From JAFGPJ01 sp964439135 (GTDB taxonomy: Bacteria > Planctomycetota > Phycisphaerae > Sedimentisphaerales > Anaerobacaceae), in the NCBI GenBank assembly GCA_964439135.1, contig CAYTNN010000232.1, positions 1 through 7,129 of the forward strand: a DNA stretch of 7,129 bases. The letters are read 5' to 3'. Shown here in pieces: positions 1 through 5,779 of the stretch; position 1 is the first letter of the stretch, and each line of letters opens with the position of its first letter. Below the pieces are notes generated by a model. It was not told the DNA's origin. It did not search any database and saw nothing but the letters and a program-made list of their open reading frames with translations. The position numbers were made by a program, and so were the translations under genes.

Positions 1-23
1 TAACATTTAGAAAAATGTCAAAT

Positions 24-48
24 CATCTTGCGGCACTTCGGTGAGATG
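24..48 (-). terminator. Possible weak Rho-independent terminator after the mutarotase gene
   Basis: On the minus strand, about 60 nt after the mutarotase stop codon, an outer 5-bp stem (CATCT/AGATG) encloses an inner CAC-CGAA-GTG hairpin with a 5-nt one-sided bulge. It is followed by a moderately T-rich stretch (ATTTGACATTTTTC). Stem strength and the T tract are both poor for an intrinsic terminator, so this is only a candidate end for the minus-strand operon. The rest of 1-107 shows nothing else except a small AT-rich inverted repeat at 3-18 (ACATTT/AAATGT). Confidence 0.25.
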
Positions 49-107
49 TTACAAATATTATAAACAATTTGGGCTTGGTTTTCAAGTGTCTTTTCGCTGT
101 TTATGAA

Positions 108-536
108 TCATTCGTAGTGAAATACCTCCTCCATATTCGCCCACCATTCGCCTTCTTTTCGGGTCGGTATCGGGCTCTGACACGGTTCGCAAAGTGTCCA
201 CCATTTTTGTGTTGTCGGATCGGCGGCCATTTTGGCCATGTCGGCCTTGAAATCGTCGCCGGTGTACTCGAAATAGCTGAACAGGTAGTAATTGCCCTGC
301 TCCAGTTCGCCGAGGTAGATCGAGTAGTTATGGATGTTGCACTGTTCGATCATTTTCAGCACGTCGGGCCAGACGTCCGCGTGCAGCCTTTTGTACTCTT
401 CGATTTTTTCCGACTTCAATCCGATAACACTGCCGTAGCGCTGCATTTTTTGCTGCGCACATCCGCTCAGTGCCAGATAAAAGGCAAGCAATGTCACGGT
501 CGAAACGATTATGGCGGGTTTAGTGAGAGTTTTCAT
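108..536 (-). CDS. Lipoprotein of the L-rhamnose mutarotase (RhaM/DUF718) family
   Basis: The 142-residue product matches the L-rhamnose mutarotase family, which interconverts alpha and beta anomers of L-rhamnose or related sugars. Visible family landmarks are the EYKRLH segment (Y48, H52, with His the expected acid/base), W56-P57, HNYSIYL (69-75), the W112-W113 pair and the terminal MEEVFHYE. Unlike cytosolic E. coli RhaM (about 104 residues), it begins with a lysine-containing n-region, a hydrophobic stretch (about 8-23) and a lipobox LSGC with Cys26, so it should be lipid-anchored outside the cytoplasmic membrane. An extended loop (about 115-133) holds a C116-x-x-C119 pair and a second WW. 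The start is set at 536, not the in-frame ATG at 566, because AAAGGAG lies 8 nt upstream of 536 and the signal peptide begins there. It is the last gene of the apparent operon, 70 nt after the symporter. Family assignment is firm; the sugar it acts on is not known. Confidence 0.88.
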   Translation of the reverse strand: MKTLTKPAIIVSTVTLLAFYLALSGCAQQKMQRYGSVIGLKSEKIEEYKRLHADVWPDVLKMIEQCNIHNYSIYLGELEQGNYYLFSYFEYTGDDFKADMAKMAADPTTQKWWTLCEPCQSPIPTRKEGEWWANMEEVFHYE

Positions 537-544
537 TGCAACGT

Positions 545-551
545 CTCCTTT
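545..551 (-). promoter_or_regulatory. Shine-Dalgarno site that sets the mutarotase start
   Basis: AAAGGAG on the minus strand lies 8 nt before the ATG at 536. It favours that start over the in-frame ATG at 566, which would place ten extra residues before the signal peptide. Confidence 0.75.
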
Positions 552-606
552 CAATATGGGAAGCAATTCTTCTTTTTACAGGCAAAGTCCGGAATTCCTG
601 CCCGGG

Positions 607-2310
607 TTATGGTTTAATGCTGAATTTTATGTAGAGCAGAATCATTACCACAAACAGCAGCCCCGCAAGAAATTTGTAGTTTCCGATGCCCTTCCAGCCT
701 TTGTCGCGGAGCGCATCAATCGGATTGTTCCATACGAGTTTTTCACTTTCGGCTGTGTGTTGATGGGGTTTCAATAGCGATACGACGATCAATATTACCG
801 AGCACATAACTGCCAGGTAAAAAGTCGCCATCATGGGTGGAATTTTCCAGCCGGTACCGTGATGGAAATCAAAGCCGATGGACCGACCTGTGAATCCTTC
901 AATGTGTTCCAGAAGCTTAATGATCAGGCCGGGTGTTCGTTCCTTGTACCAATCAAGCAGAAAGACCGCGAATCCCATAAGCGACCCGAGCCATAGCGTG
1001 ACAAAAGCGGCTTTGTCGCTGGCCCGACGCCAGAATACGCCGAAAAGAAAAACTACGGTTATCGGCGGTGCAATGTAACAGATGACCGCGGTGATTCCCT
1101 GAAAAATGCTGGGGTAGTGACTGACAAGAGGCGACCACAGTATTGCGGCAATCATGGCGATAAATGTCACGATGCGTCCCACGATGACTAAAGTCCTGTC
1201 GGATGTCATGGGACGCCAACGCTTGTAGATATCGTAGCTGAACAACGTTGCTATCGAGTTCAAAGCCCCGGAAACCGTGCTCATTAACGCTGCCAGCAGC
1301 GCCGCGGCAACAACGCCTTTGAGTCCGACGGGCAACAGGTTATTAATCATGAATGAGTAGGTATACCGCGGGTGCTCCAGCGTATCGGGCAGTTTGCCCT
1401 GGTTAATCAGGCCGAGGCAGATCAAGCCCGGAAGCACGAAAATGAAGACCGGCAGGATTTTAATAAAGCCGGCGAACAAAGGCCCCACCCTCGCGTGATT
1501 GGCGTCCTTTGCTCCCAGCACGCGCTGGACTATTGTCTGGTCGGCACACCAGTACCAGATGCCAATTATCGGATAGCCGAGAAAGACCGCGTACCAGGGC
1601 AGATTGGAAGAATCGCCGTGCGGCCGCAGGACGGTGAGTTTGACAGGCTCGACGCTTGCGACGAACTCGGACCATCCGCCTGCGTGATAAAGCCCTATGA
1701 CCGTGACACAGACCGCTCCCGCGACCAGGACGATTGTTTGAATCGATTCGGTAAAGACCACCGCCAGCAGGCCTCCGATGATGGTATAGAGGCCTGTCAG
1801 AACAGCCGTCAGAATTATGCTCGTCCAGATGTTGATTCCGAACATCCCTTCCAGCACGACCGCGCCAGCGTAAAGAGAGAAACCGATGTGTATGAAAATC
1901 GCCGAGATGATTGACAACATCGCCAGCCAGTCACGGCACGGCTGGCTGTAACGTTTCTCAAGAAAATCAGGCAATGTTGCAACCTTCGCACGCAGATAAA
2001 AAGGCGCGAAAAAAAGTGCCAGCACAATCAGGGTAAAAGCCGCCATCCACTCGAAGTTGCCGTATGCCAGGCCGTTTGTGTAGCCTTCTTCGGCGAGACT
2101 CACGAGGTGGACGGTTGAGATGTTTGTCGAAAAAAGTGCCAGCCCGATCACAGGCCATGTTAATGTTCTGCCGGCGAGAAAATAGCCCTGACCTTCGGCC
2201 GTACGACGCTGCCGAAAACCGGCCAGGCAGCCTATTGTCACAATACCCACCAGGTACACAACGATGATCGCCAGGTCGATCGGATCCATCGCCAGTGTTG
2301 CTGTGGGCAT
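607..2310 (-). CDS. SGLT-like sodium/solute symporter (SSS family)
   Basis: This 567-residue, strongly hydrophobic protein with about 14 predicted membrane segments belongs to the sodium:solute symporter family and resembles the sugar-transporting branch (vSGLT, human SGLT1). Diagnostic segments are GYFLAGR (42-48), FSTNISTVH (60-68), NFEW (85-88), WYWCADQTIVQR (252-263), FIKILP (282-287), LMSTVSGALNS (342-352) and FQGIT (403-407). Compared with SGLT1 from memory, the sugar-contact positions N78, H83, E102, Y290, W291, K321 and Q457 correspond to N63, H68, E87, Y253, W254, K284 and Q404. The Na2-site hydroxyls S392/S393 correspond to S344/T345. The expected role is Na+-driven uptake of a monosaccharide or cyclitol across the cytoplasmic membrane. 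The start is placed at 2310 because GGAG lies 9 nt upstream; an ATG 15 nt earlier (2325) has no good ribosome site. It lies 70 nt after the SUMF1-like gene and 70 nt before the mutarotase gene, all co-oriented. Confidence 0.93.
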   Translation of the reverse strand: MPTATLAMDPIDLAIIVVYLVGIVTIGCLAGFRQRRTAEGQGYFLAGRTLTWPVIGLALFSTNISTVHLVSLAEEGYTNGLAYGNFEWMAAFTLIVLALFFAPFYLRAKVATLPDFLEKRYSQPCRDWLAMLSIISAIFIHIGFSLYAGAVVLEGMFGINIWTSIILTAVLTGLYTIIGGLLAVVFTESIQTIVLVAGAVCVTVIGLYHAGGWSEFVASVEPVKLTVLRPHGDSSNLPWYAVFLGYPIIGIWYWCADQTIVQRVLGAKDANHARVGPLFAGFIKILPVFIFVLPGLICLGLINQGKLPDTLEHPRYTYSFMINNLLPVGLKGVVAAALLAALMSTVSGALNSIATLFSYDIYKRWRPMTSDRTLVIVGRIVTFIAMIAAILWSPLVSHYPSIFQGITAVICYIAPPITVVFLFGVFWRRASDKAAFVTLWLGSLMGFAVFLLDWYKERTPGLIIKLLEHIEGFTGRSIGFDFHHGTGWKIPPMMATFYLAVMCSVILIVVSLLKPHQHTAESEKLVWNNPIDALRDKGWKGIGNYKFLAGLLFVVMILLYIKFSIKP

Positions 2311-2319
2311 GAGGCTATT

Positions 2320-2323
2320 CTCC
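2320..2323 (-). promoter_or_regulatory. Ribosome site deciding the symporter start
   Basis: GGAG on the minus strand is 9 nt before the ATG at 2310. It lies inside the extra codons that would be translated if the upstream ATG at 2325 were used, and no comparable motif precedes that ATG. This favours the shorter protein. Confidence 0.55.
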
Positions 2324-2380
2324 ATTATAGTAAGTGCTTATCATCCATAATTTATAAACAATAGCGTCAACCTGCTTTTT

Positions 2381-3514
2381 TCAGCGTGATATGCCCGGTC
2401 CTTTAACTGCCCGAAATCCCATGATGCTGCTTTCCTTGAGCGGCAGTTGCGTGGCCCCCGTGATGGCATCGCAGGCCGCGGCCACGGCCATCCACGAACC
2501 GCCCCTGACCATTCGGAAGCCATCCAGGCCGGCGTGATATGACGTCGAGTACCAGTCAAGGGTCCACTCGGCGACATTGCCGGCCAGATCGCAGATGCCG
2601 TACGGGCTGCCGAACTTCGCGAAACTTCCCACAGGCGACGAGTACGCAAATCCGTCGTCCTCGGTGTCGAAATTGCATCGGAATACGCCGTCTGCCCCTG
2701 GTGATTCATCGCCCCAGGGGTAGCGTCTTTCGGGCATTGGATTCGGTTTTTTCTTTGCTGCGTCACCATCCAGGTAGAGCCCTCCGCGCATGGCTTTCTC
2801 CCATTCAGCCTCGGTGGGCAGCCTCAGCCCGCACCACTGCAGGAAGTTCGACGCGTCGTACCATGATACGTATGTAACCGGATAGTCTTCTCGGCCGGGT
2901 TTGAGGCTGTACGTGCCATCGTCGTTTCGAACAATACCGCAGCGATTCTCGCTCGCCATACGCTGGCTCCAGCCTGTGGCCTGGCCGCCGAGCTCGTTGA
3001 GATAATCGGTGTACATGGAAATCGTGGTCTCGTTTTTCGCCATGTAAAACCGTGGAAGGTCGGGATCGGGCGTGATTTCTTTCGATTCATCCCGTCCGTC
3101 GCCGGGAAGGCTTTTCATGACGAATTTTCCCGCCGGGATCCGCGCCATAGCAATGCCGCGAATGCGAACCTCGACCTGATTGGCATCGGCAAAGCTTGTC
3201 TGATCCGTTCCCCACCAGACAATCTGCTTATGTCCGGATTTGTCAATAATGTCAAAGCCATTGCCGCGGAGAGAATCCATAGGAATCAATTGCCAGTTTT
3301 TTCCGGAGTCCCGGCTGTAACGAACAAAGACGTAGGCTGGAGATTCCGGTGAAATGTTCGGATCATTGATATCATATTCGATGATAATCTTCGGCCCGGC
3401 CAGTTCCGTCGGTTCCTGTCTGACTTTTACGTTGGAGATTTCAAGCCATTGCGAATAAGAGCAACGGCTGCATAAGACTGCGATTCCAAAAGACAACAAG
3501 AGTATGCGTAGCAT
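2381..3514 (-). CDS. Secreted SUMF1/FGE-fold protein with N-terminal beta domain, not a canonical formylglycine-generating enzyme
   Basis: The 377-residue product has a Sec-type signal peptide (hydrophobic 2-16, possible cleavage near S-Y-S, residues 19-21). A beta-sandwich-like domain (about 24-118, with EYDINDP at 46-52 and SRDSGKNW at 67-74) follows, then an FGE-sulfatase (SUMF1, C-type-lectin-like) domain from about 123. SUMF1 hallmarks are RLPTEAEWEKAMRGG (231-245), YPWGDE (265-270), CDLAGNVAEWTLDWY (308-322), VRGGSW (336-341) and GFRAVKG (366-372). True formylglycine-generating enzymes use two cysteines in the GGS-x-x-C-(x)4-C region. Here the first is Ala343 and only Cys348 remains, so sulfatase activation is doubtful. 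No sulfatase gene is in the window. A binding or structural role, or a different oxidation, is possible. Its start is 15 nt after the gene B stop, and the AAGGA ribosome site overlaps that stop codon, suggesting co-translation. Confidence 0.88.
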   Translation of the reverse strand: MLRILLLSFGIAVLCSRCSYSQWLEISNVKVRQEPTELAGPKIIIEYDINDPNISPESPAYVFVRYSRDSGKNWQLIPMDSLRGNGFDIIDKSGHKQIVWWGTDQTSFADANQVEVRIRGIAMARIPAGKFVMKSLPGDGRDESKEITPDPDLPRFYMAKNETTISMYTDYLNELGGQATGWSQRMASENRCGIVRNDDGTYSLKPGREDYPVTYVSWYDASNFLQWCGLRLPTEAEWEKAMRGGLYLDGDAAKKKPNPMPERRYPWGDESPGADGVFRCNFDTEDDGFAYSSPVGSFAKFGSPYGICDLAGNVAEWTLDWYSTSYHAGLDGFRMVRGGSWMAVAAACDAITGATQLPLKESSIMGFRAVKGPGISR

Positions 3515-3526
3515 AGTTTAGTTCAA

Positions 3527-3531
3527 TCCTT
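3527..3531 (-). promoter_or_regulatory. Ribosome site overlapping the gene B stop codon
   Basis: AAGGA on the minus strand shares its first two bases with the TAA stop of gene B and precedes the ATG at 3514 by 12 nt. The spacing is a little long. The overlap fits translational coupling of gene B and the SUMF1-like gene within one transcript. Confidence 0.45.
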
Positions 3532-4131
3532 ATACGTTATCCGGCACAACCCACGGTTCGCGATATTCACGTTTGATGTACTTGTTCGCCTCGTCGCAGT
3601 TTGTGAACCTTTCGGTTTGCGGGTTGAACTCGAGCTTGAGGTTGCCGACGCGATACGATATGTTGGCCATGTGACACAGCAGCGCGCTCTTATGGCCCAT
3701 TTCAACGTCGGCATTCGGTCTCTTTCGTGTCCGGATGCAATCAATGAAATTGTCCTGATGCTCTTTATCGCCCTGTCGCCCATATTCACTACGGACCAGC
3801 TCGCCGTTTGCGTCGTATGCCTGCCATCCCCCCCCGTGCCTGCCGTAATACATGAAACCTTCGGTTCCCAAAATCTCGACCCTCGTGCTGCAGAACGGCC
3901 ATTTGGGAAACTGGTCCGAGTCCCTGATGTTGCCGGGTATTTTCTTCATATATGGCGTCCAAAGTGCCGACTCGGTCATTAAAGTCAGCGGGCCGTATTC
4001 GAATGTGACCATCTGGGTGTCTGGGATTTCGCGGCCATCCTTCAGTGCGCTGACTCCGCCGGCGTGAGAAACCGTTTTCGGGTATGGTATGTCGTCCATC
4101 AAGTAGCGGGACATGTCCAGTTGGTGGATCA
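3530..4131 (-). CDS. Gfo/Idh/MocA-family oxidoreductase, C-terminal part only (gene B, 5' end lost in the gap)
   Basis: Only the last 199 residues are visible, beginning just after the N run with an incomplete codon and IHQLDMSRYLM and ending KREYREPWVVPDNV. The segment corresponds to the C-terminal alpha/beta substrate-binding and oligomerisation domain of this dehydrogenase family. It starts at the conserved His/Asp helix (H2, D5), runs through the sheet strands (REIPDTQMVTFEYG, fragment 33-46; RVEILGTEGFMYYGRHGG, 83-100) and ends with the helix QDNFIDCIRTRKRP (125-138) and the terminal IKREYR-x-PW motif (185-193). The Rossmann domain, EKP-type motif and any export signal are missing. This is not the continuation of gene A: gene A already shows its own copy of the His helix and of the DNFIDCIR-to-MANI segment before the gap. 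About 250 N-terminal residues should be hidden. Substrate unknown; it probably oxidises or reduces a sugar or cyclitol hydroxyl with NAD(P). Confidence 0.85.
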
Positions 4132-4231
4132 NNNNNNNNNNNNNNNNNNNNNNNNNNNNNNNNNNNNNNNNNNNNNNNNNNNNNNNNNNNNNNNNNNNNN
4201 NNNNNNNNNNNNNNNNNNNNNNNNNNNNNNN
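4132..4231. other. Assembly gap of 100 N, true length unknown
   Basis: Exactly 100 ambiguous bases, the usual placeholder for a scaffold gap. Aligning the two flanking coding pieces by family landmarks suggests that about 41 C-terminal codons of gene A and about 250 N-terminal codons of gene B are missing. The real gap would then be around 0.9 kb including a spacer, unless sequence has been lost or misjoined. Confidence 0.95.
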
Positions 4232-5454
4232 GCGATATTGCCCAGCAGGGTCATTTCGGTTAGAGGTCCCCCGATATCGAAATTGCAACCCGCCGGTTTG
4301 CCGCCTTTGCACGCCTCTATCCATTCTTCGTAGTGCCCGATCGACCGGGGCAGTGTCTTGGGTGGGCGCCTGTATTCTTTCATCCGAGTTTCAGGTATGA
4401 GCCTTGGACTTTCGCCGGTAAAGCCACACAGCATGGAAGCTTGTTCGCCGATAAATATCAATCCTTCGGCGCCCAGTCGCCGACTATCTTCCAGTCTCGC
4501 TGGCCGGCGTGGTTTAAGGCCTCCGTCATACCAGGTCATTTTTACGGCAGGCATGCTTTCGCGAGCGGGGAAATCATAATGGATCATCGAAGCCGATGGA
4601 GCCGTCTCCGGGAAGAGTTTCGTGGAACTGGCGTGGACGCTGGTCGGATGCTTGAGCTTCAGCGCCCTGGCAATATGAGCGAAAGTGTGGCAGCCCATAT
4701 CTCCCAGCGCCCCTGTGCCGAAGTCCCACCATCCGCGCCATTTGAACGGCACATAAGCCGGATGATAAGGCCGATACGGAGCCGGGCCAAGCCACATATC
4801 CCAGTCCAGGCCCGCGGGCACCGGCGGCGTATCTTTGGGCCGCTCGATTCCCTGGGGCCATATCGGCCTGTTCGACCAGACGTGGACCTCCCGTACCGGG
4901 CCGATGGCGCCGTCCCATATCCATTCGCACAGTATACGCTGAGCCTCCGAGGCATCCGACTGGACGCTCATCTGGGTGCAGACTTTGGCCTTGCGTGCGG
5001 TTTCCGTCAGCATCCGGGCCTCGTAGACCGTCCGGGTCAGCGGTTTTGCACAGTAGACATGCTTGCCCATCTTCATTGCCATGCCGGCTATGACTGCGTG
5101 CGTGTGGTCGGGCGTGCCGATGACTACGGCATCGATGTTCGTCTCCTTTTCGAGCATTTTACGAAAATCGCGATAGATTTTCGCCCTGGGATATCGCTTG
5201 TAAGTCTTGGCTGCGTATTTTTCGTCCACGTCACAAAGCGCGACGATATTTTCGCTGCCTACACCCTGGAGATAGGCGCTGCCGACGCCGCCGACGCCAA
5301 CGCCGGCGATATTGAGCTTATTACTCGGAGCAACATTGCCGCTGCGACCCAGCACGCCGCTGGGGACGACCGTCAAAGCTGCCGCGGCAGCCATAAAGTC
5401 CCGGCGAGAGATTCCGCGTCTTTGCTTATGACTGATTTTCGCTTTGCGTTTCAC
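4232..5454 (-). CDS. Tat-exported Gfo/Idh/MocA-family oxidoreductase (gene A, 3' end lost in the gap)
   Basis: 407 residues are visible. The N-terminus carries a twin-arginine signal: S16-R17-R18-D19-F20-M21 followed by an alanine-rich hydrophobic stretch (22-36). The Rossmann NAD(P)-binding domain follows with G53-x-G55-x-x-G58, acidic D75 after the second strand, and TPDHTH (114-119). The lysine of the family's EKP motif is K137-P138, but the Glu position is Ala136 (CAKP). The C-terminal domain shows LDWDMWLGPAP (216-226), WWDFGTGALGDMGCH (242-256, with His256 in the usual catalytic-helix position) and the late helix with EEWIEACKGGKP, breaking off at LGNI, about 41 residues short of the expected end. 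The start is a GTG with AAAGGAG 7 nt upstream. The family oxidises sugar or inositol hydroxyls; Tat export implies folding with bound cofactor before transport and action outside the cytoplasm. It is the first gene of the minus-strand operon. Substrate unknown. Confidence 0.92.
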
Positions 5455-5461
5455 GATGAAG

Positions 5462-5468
5462 CTCCTTT
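5462..5468 (-). promoter_or_regulatory. Shine-Dalgarno site supporting the GTG start of gene A
   Basis: AAAGGAG on the minus strand lies 7 nt before the GTG at 5454. No in-frame ATG lies between the ribosome site and the Tat motif, so the GTG start is well supported. Confidence 0.75.
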
Positions 5469-5547
5469 GTGTTCACGTTGATATTCGAGCCCGAGCGGGC
5501 AGACCGTGGGGCAGCCGTCGTCCTTCCATCCGGTCAGGCCGGAACCG

Positions 5548-5576
5548 ATATTATCCGCAGAAATTCGGTTATGCAA
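5548..5576 (-). promoter_or_regulatory. Candidate promoter for the minus-strand operon
   Basis: On the minus strand, TTGCAT (5576-5571) is followed after 17 nt by TAATAT (5553-5548), or after 15 nt by GATAAT (5555-5550). This would give a leader of about 85 nt that contains the TCCGG/CCGGA and GCCCG/CGGGC hairpins. The match to a housekeeping sigma consensus is partial, so this is a tentative call. Confidence 0.25.
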
Positions 5577-5625
5577 GAATTTCTCACGAGCCAAAATGCA
5601 AATGTTCGAAAATTTCGCTGGCATT

Positions 5626-5644
5626 TGTGTACCGAACTGTGTAC
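5626..5644 (+). repeat. Tandem TGTGTAC direct repeat with 12-bp period
   Basis: Identical heptamers TGTGTAC occur at 5626-5632 and 5638-5644, separated by CGAAC and starting 12 bp apart. They lie in the middle of the divergent intergenic region, upstream of the aminotransferase promoter candidate. This could be a regulator half-site pair, but short repeats like this also arise by chance. Confidence 0.3.
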
Positions 5645-5687
5645 TATGATGGTCTGGAGATTGAACGATTTAACTAACCGGCGATAG

Positions 5688-5716
5688 CTGGCAAGTTTAA
5701 ACCGATGTGTTGTAAT
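5688..5716 (+). promoter_or_regulatory. Candidate promoter for the aminotransferase gene
   Basis: CTGGCA (5688-5693, four of six matches to the -35 consensus) is separated by 17 nt from TGTAAT (5711-5716, five of six matches to the -10 consensus). The -10 is preceded by TG plus one base, as in an extended -10 element. Transcription would begin near 5723, leaving a leader of about 57 nt before the ATG. The geometry is good, but the call rests on motif matching alone. Confidence 0.4.
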
Positions 5717-5766
5717 GTATTCTGAAGAAGCAAATACAAACCAAACCACAAACTTCTCATGCAATG

Positions 5767-5773
5767 AAGGGAG
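5767..5773 (+). promoter_or_regulatory. Shine-Dalgarno site of the aminotransferase gene
   Basis: AAGGGAG lies 6 nt before the ATG at 5780. It fixes this start, and the Tat signal follows directly. Confidence 0.75.
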
Positions 5774-5779
5774 CTTAAC

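Larger units (their letters stand above)
5455..5779. promoter_or_regulatory. Divergent intergenic region between gene A and the aminotransferase gene
   Basis: These 325 bp carry no credible gene and must hold the promoters for both directions. Contents I can point to: ribosome sites at each end; a GC-rich inverted repeat near gene A (GCCCG/CGGGC, 5489-5500); a TCCGG/CCGGA hairpin (5529-5543); a short palindrome (5607-5617, CGAAA-A-TTTCG); two direct TGTGTAC copies (5626-5644); and candidate promoters in each direction listed separately. No riboswitch or small RNA gene was recognised. Confidence 0.7.

Noticed and set aside
567..606. Terminator or regulatory hairpin between the symporter and mutarotase genes (GGAATTCC palindrome and GGCA/TGCC)
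   Set aside because: The pairing is short and no T tract follows on the minus strand, so there is no reason to break the operon here.
69..617. 182-codon open frame on the plus strand opposite the mutarotase gene
   Set aside because: Antisense to a clear family member, with no domain and no ribosome site that I can see.
1372..1914. 180-codon plus-strand open frame inside the symporter gene
   Set aside because: Antisense shadow. The polar, charged product has no family features, and the minus-strand frame matches SGLT-type motifs throughout.
2326..2380. TTGACG and a perfect TATAAT on the minus strand between the SUMF1-like gene and the symporter gene, as an internal promoter
   Set aside because: The two hexamers are about 35 nt apart, far from the usual 16-19 nt, and TATAAT overlaps the ATG at 2325, which would leave almost no leader before the symporter start. 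The AT-rich spacer could still hold a weak promoter, but I cannot support one.
4132..4324. Reading through the N run as one 264- or 441-codon gene
   Set aside because: The residues just before the gap in that frame are an out-of-frame translation of gene A. The flanks belong to two different genes.
4333..5481. 382-codon open frame on the plus strand opposite gene A
   Set aside because: It lies entirely antisense to a well-supported Gfo/Idh/MocA gene, has no recognisable domain, and its product is rich in Arg, His and Pro as expected of a shadow frame of a GC-richer gene.
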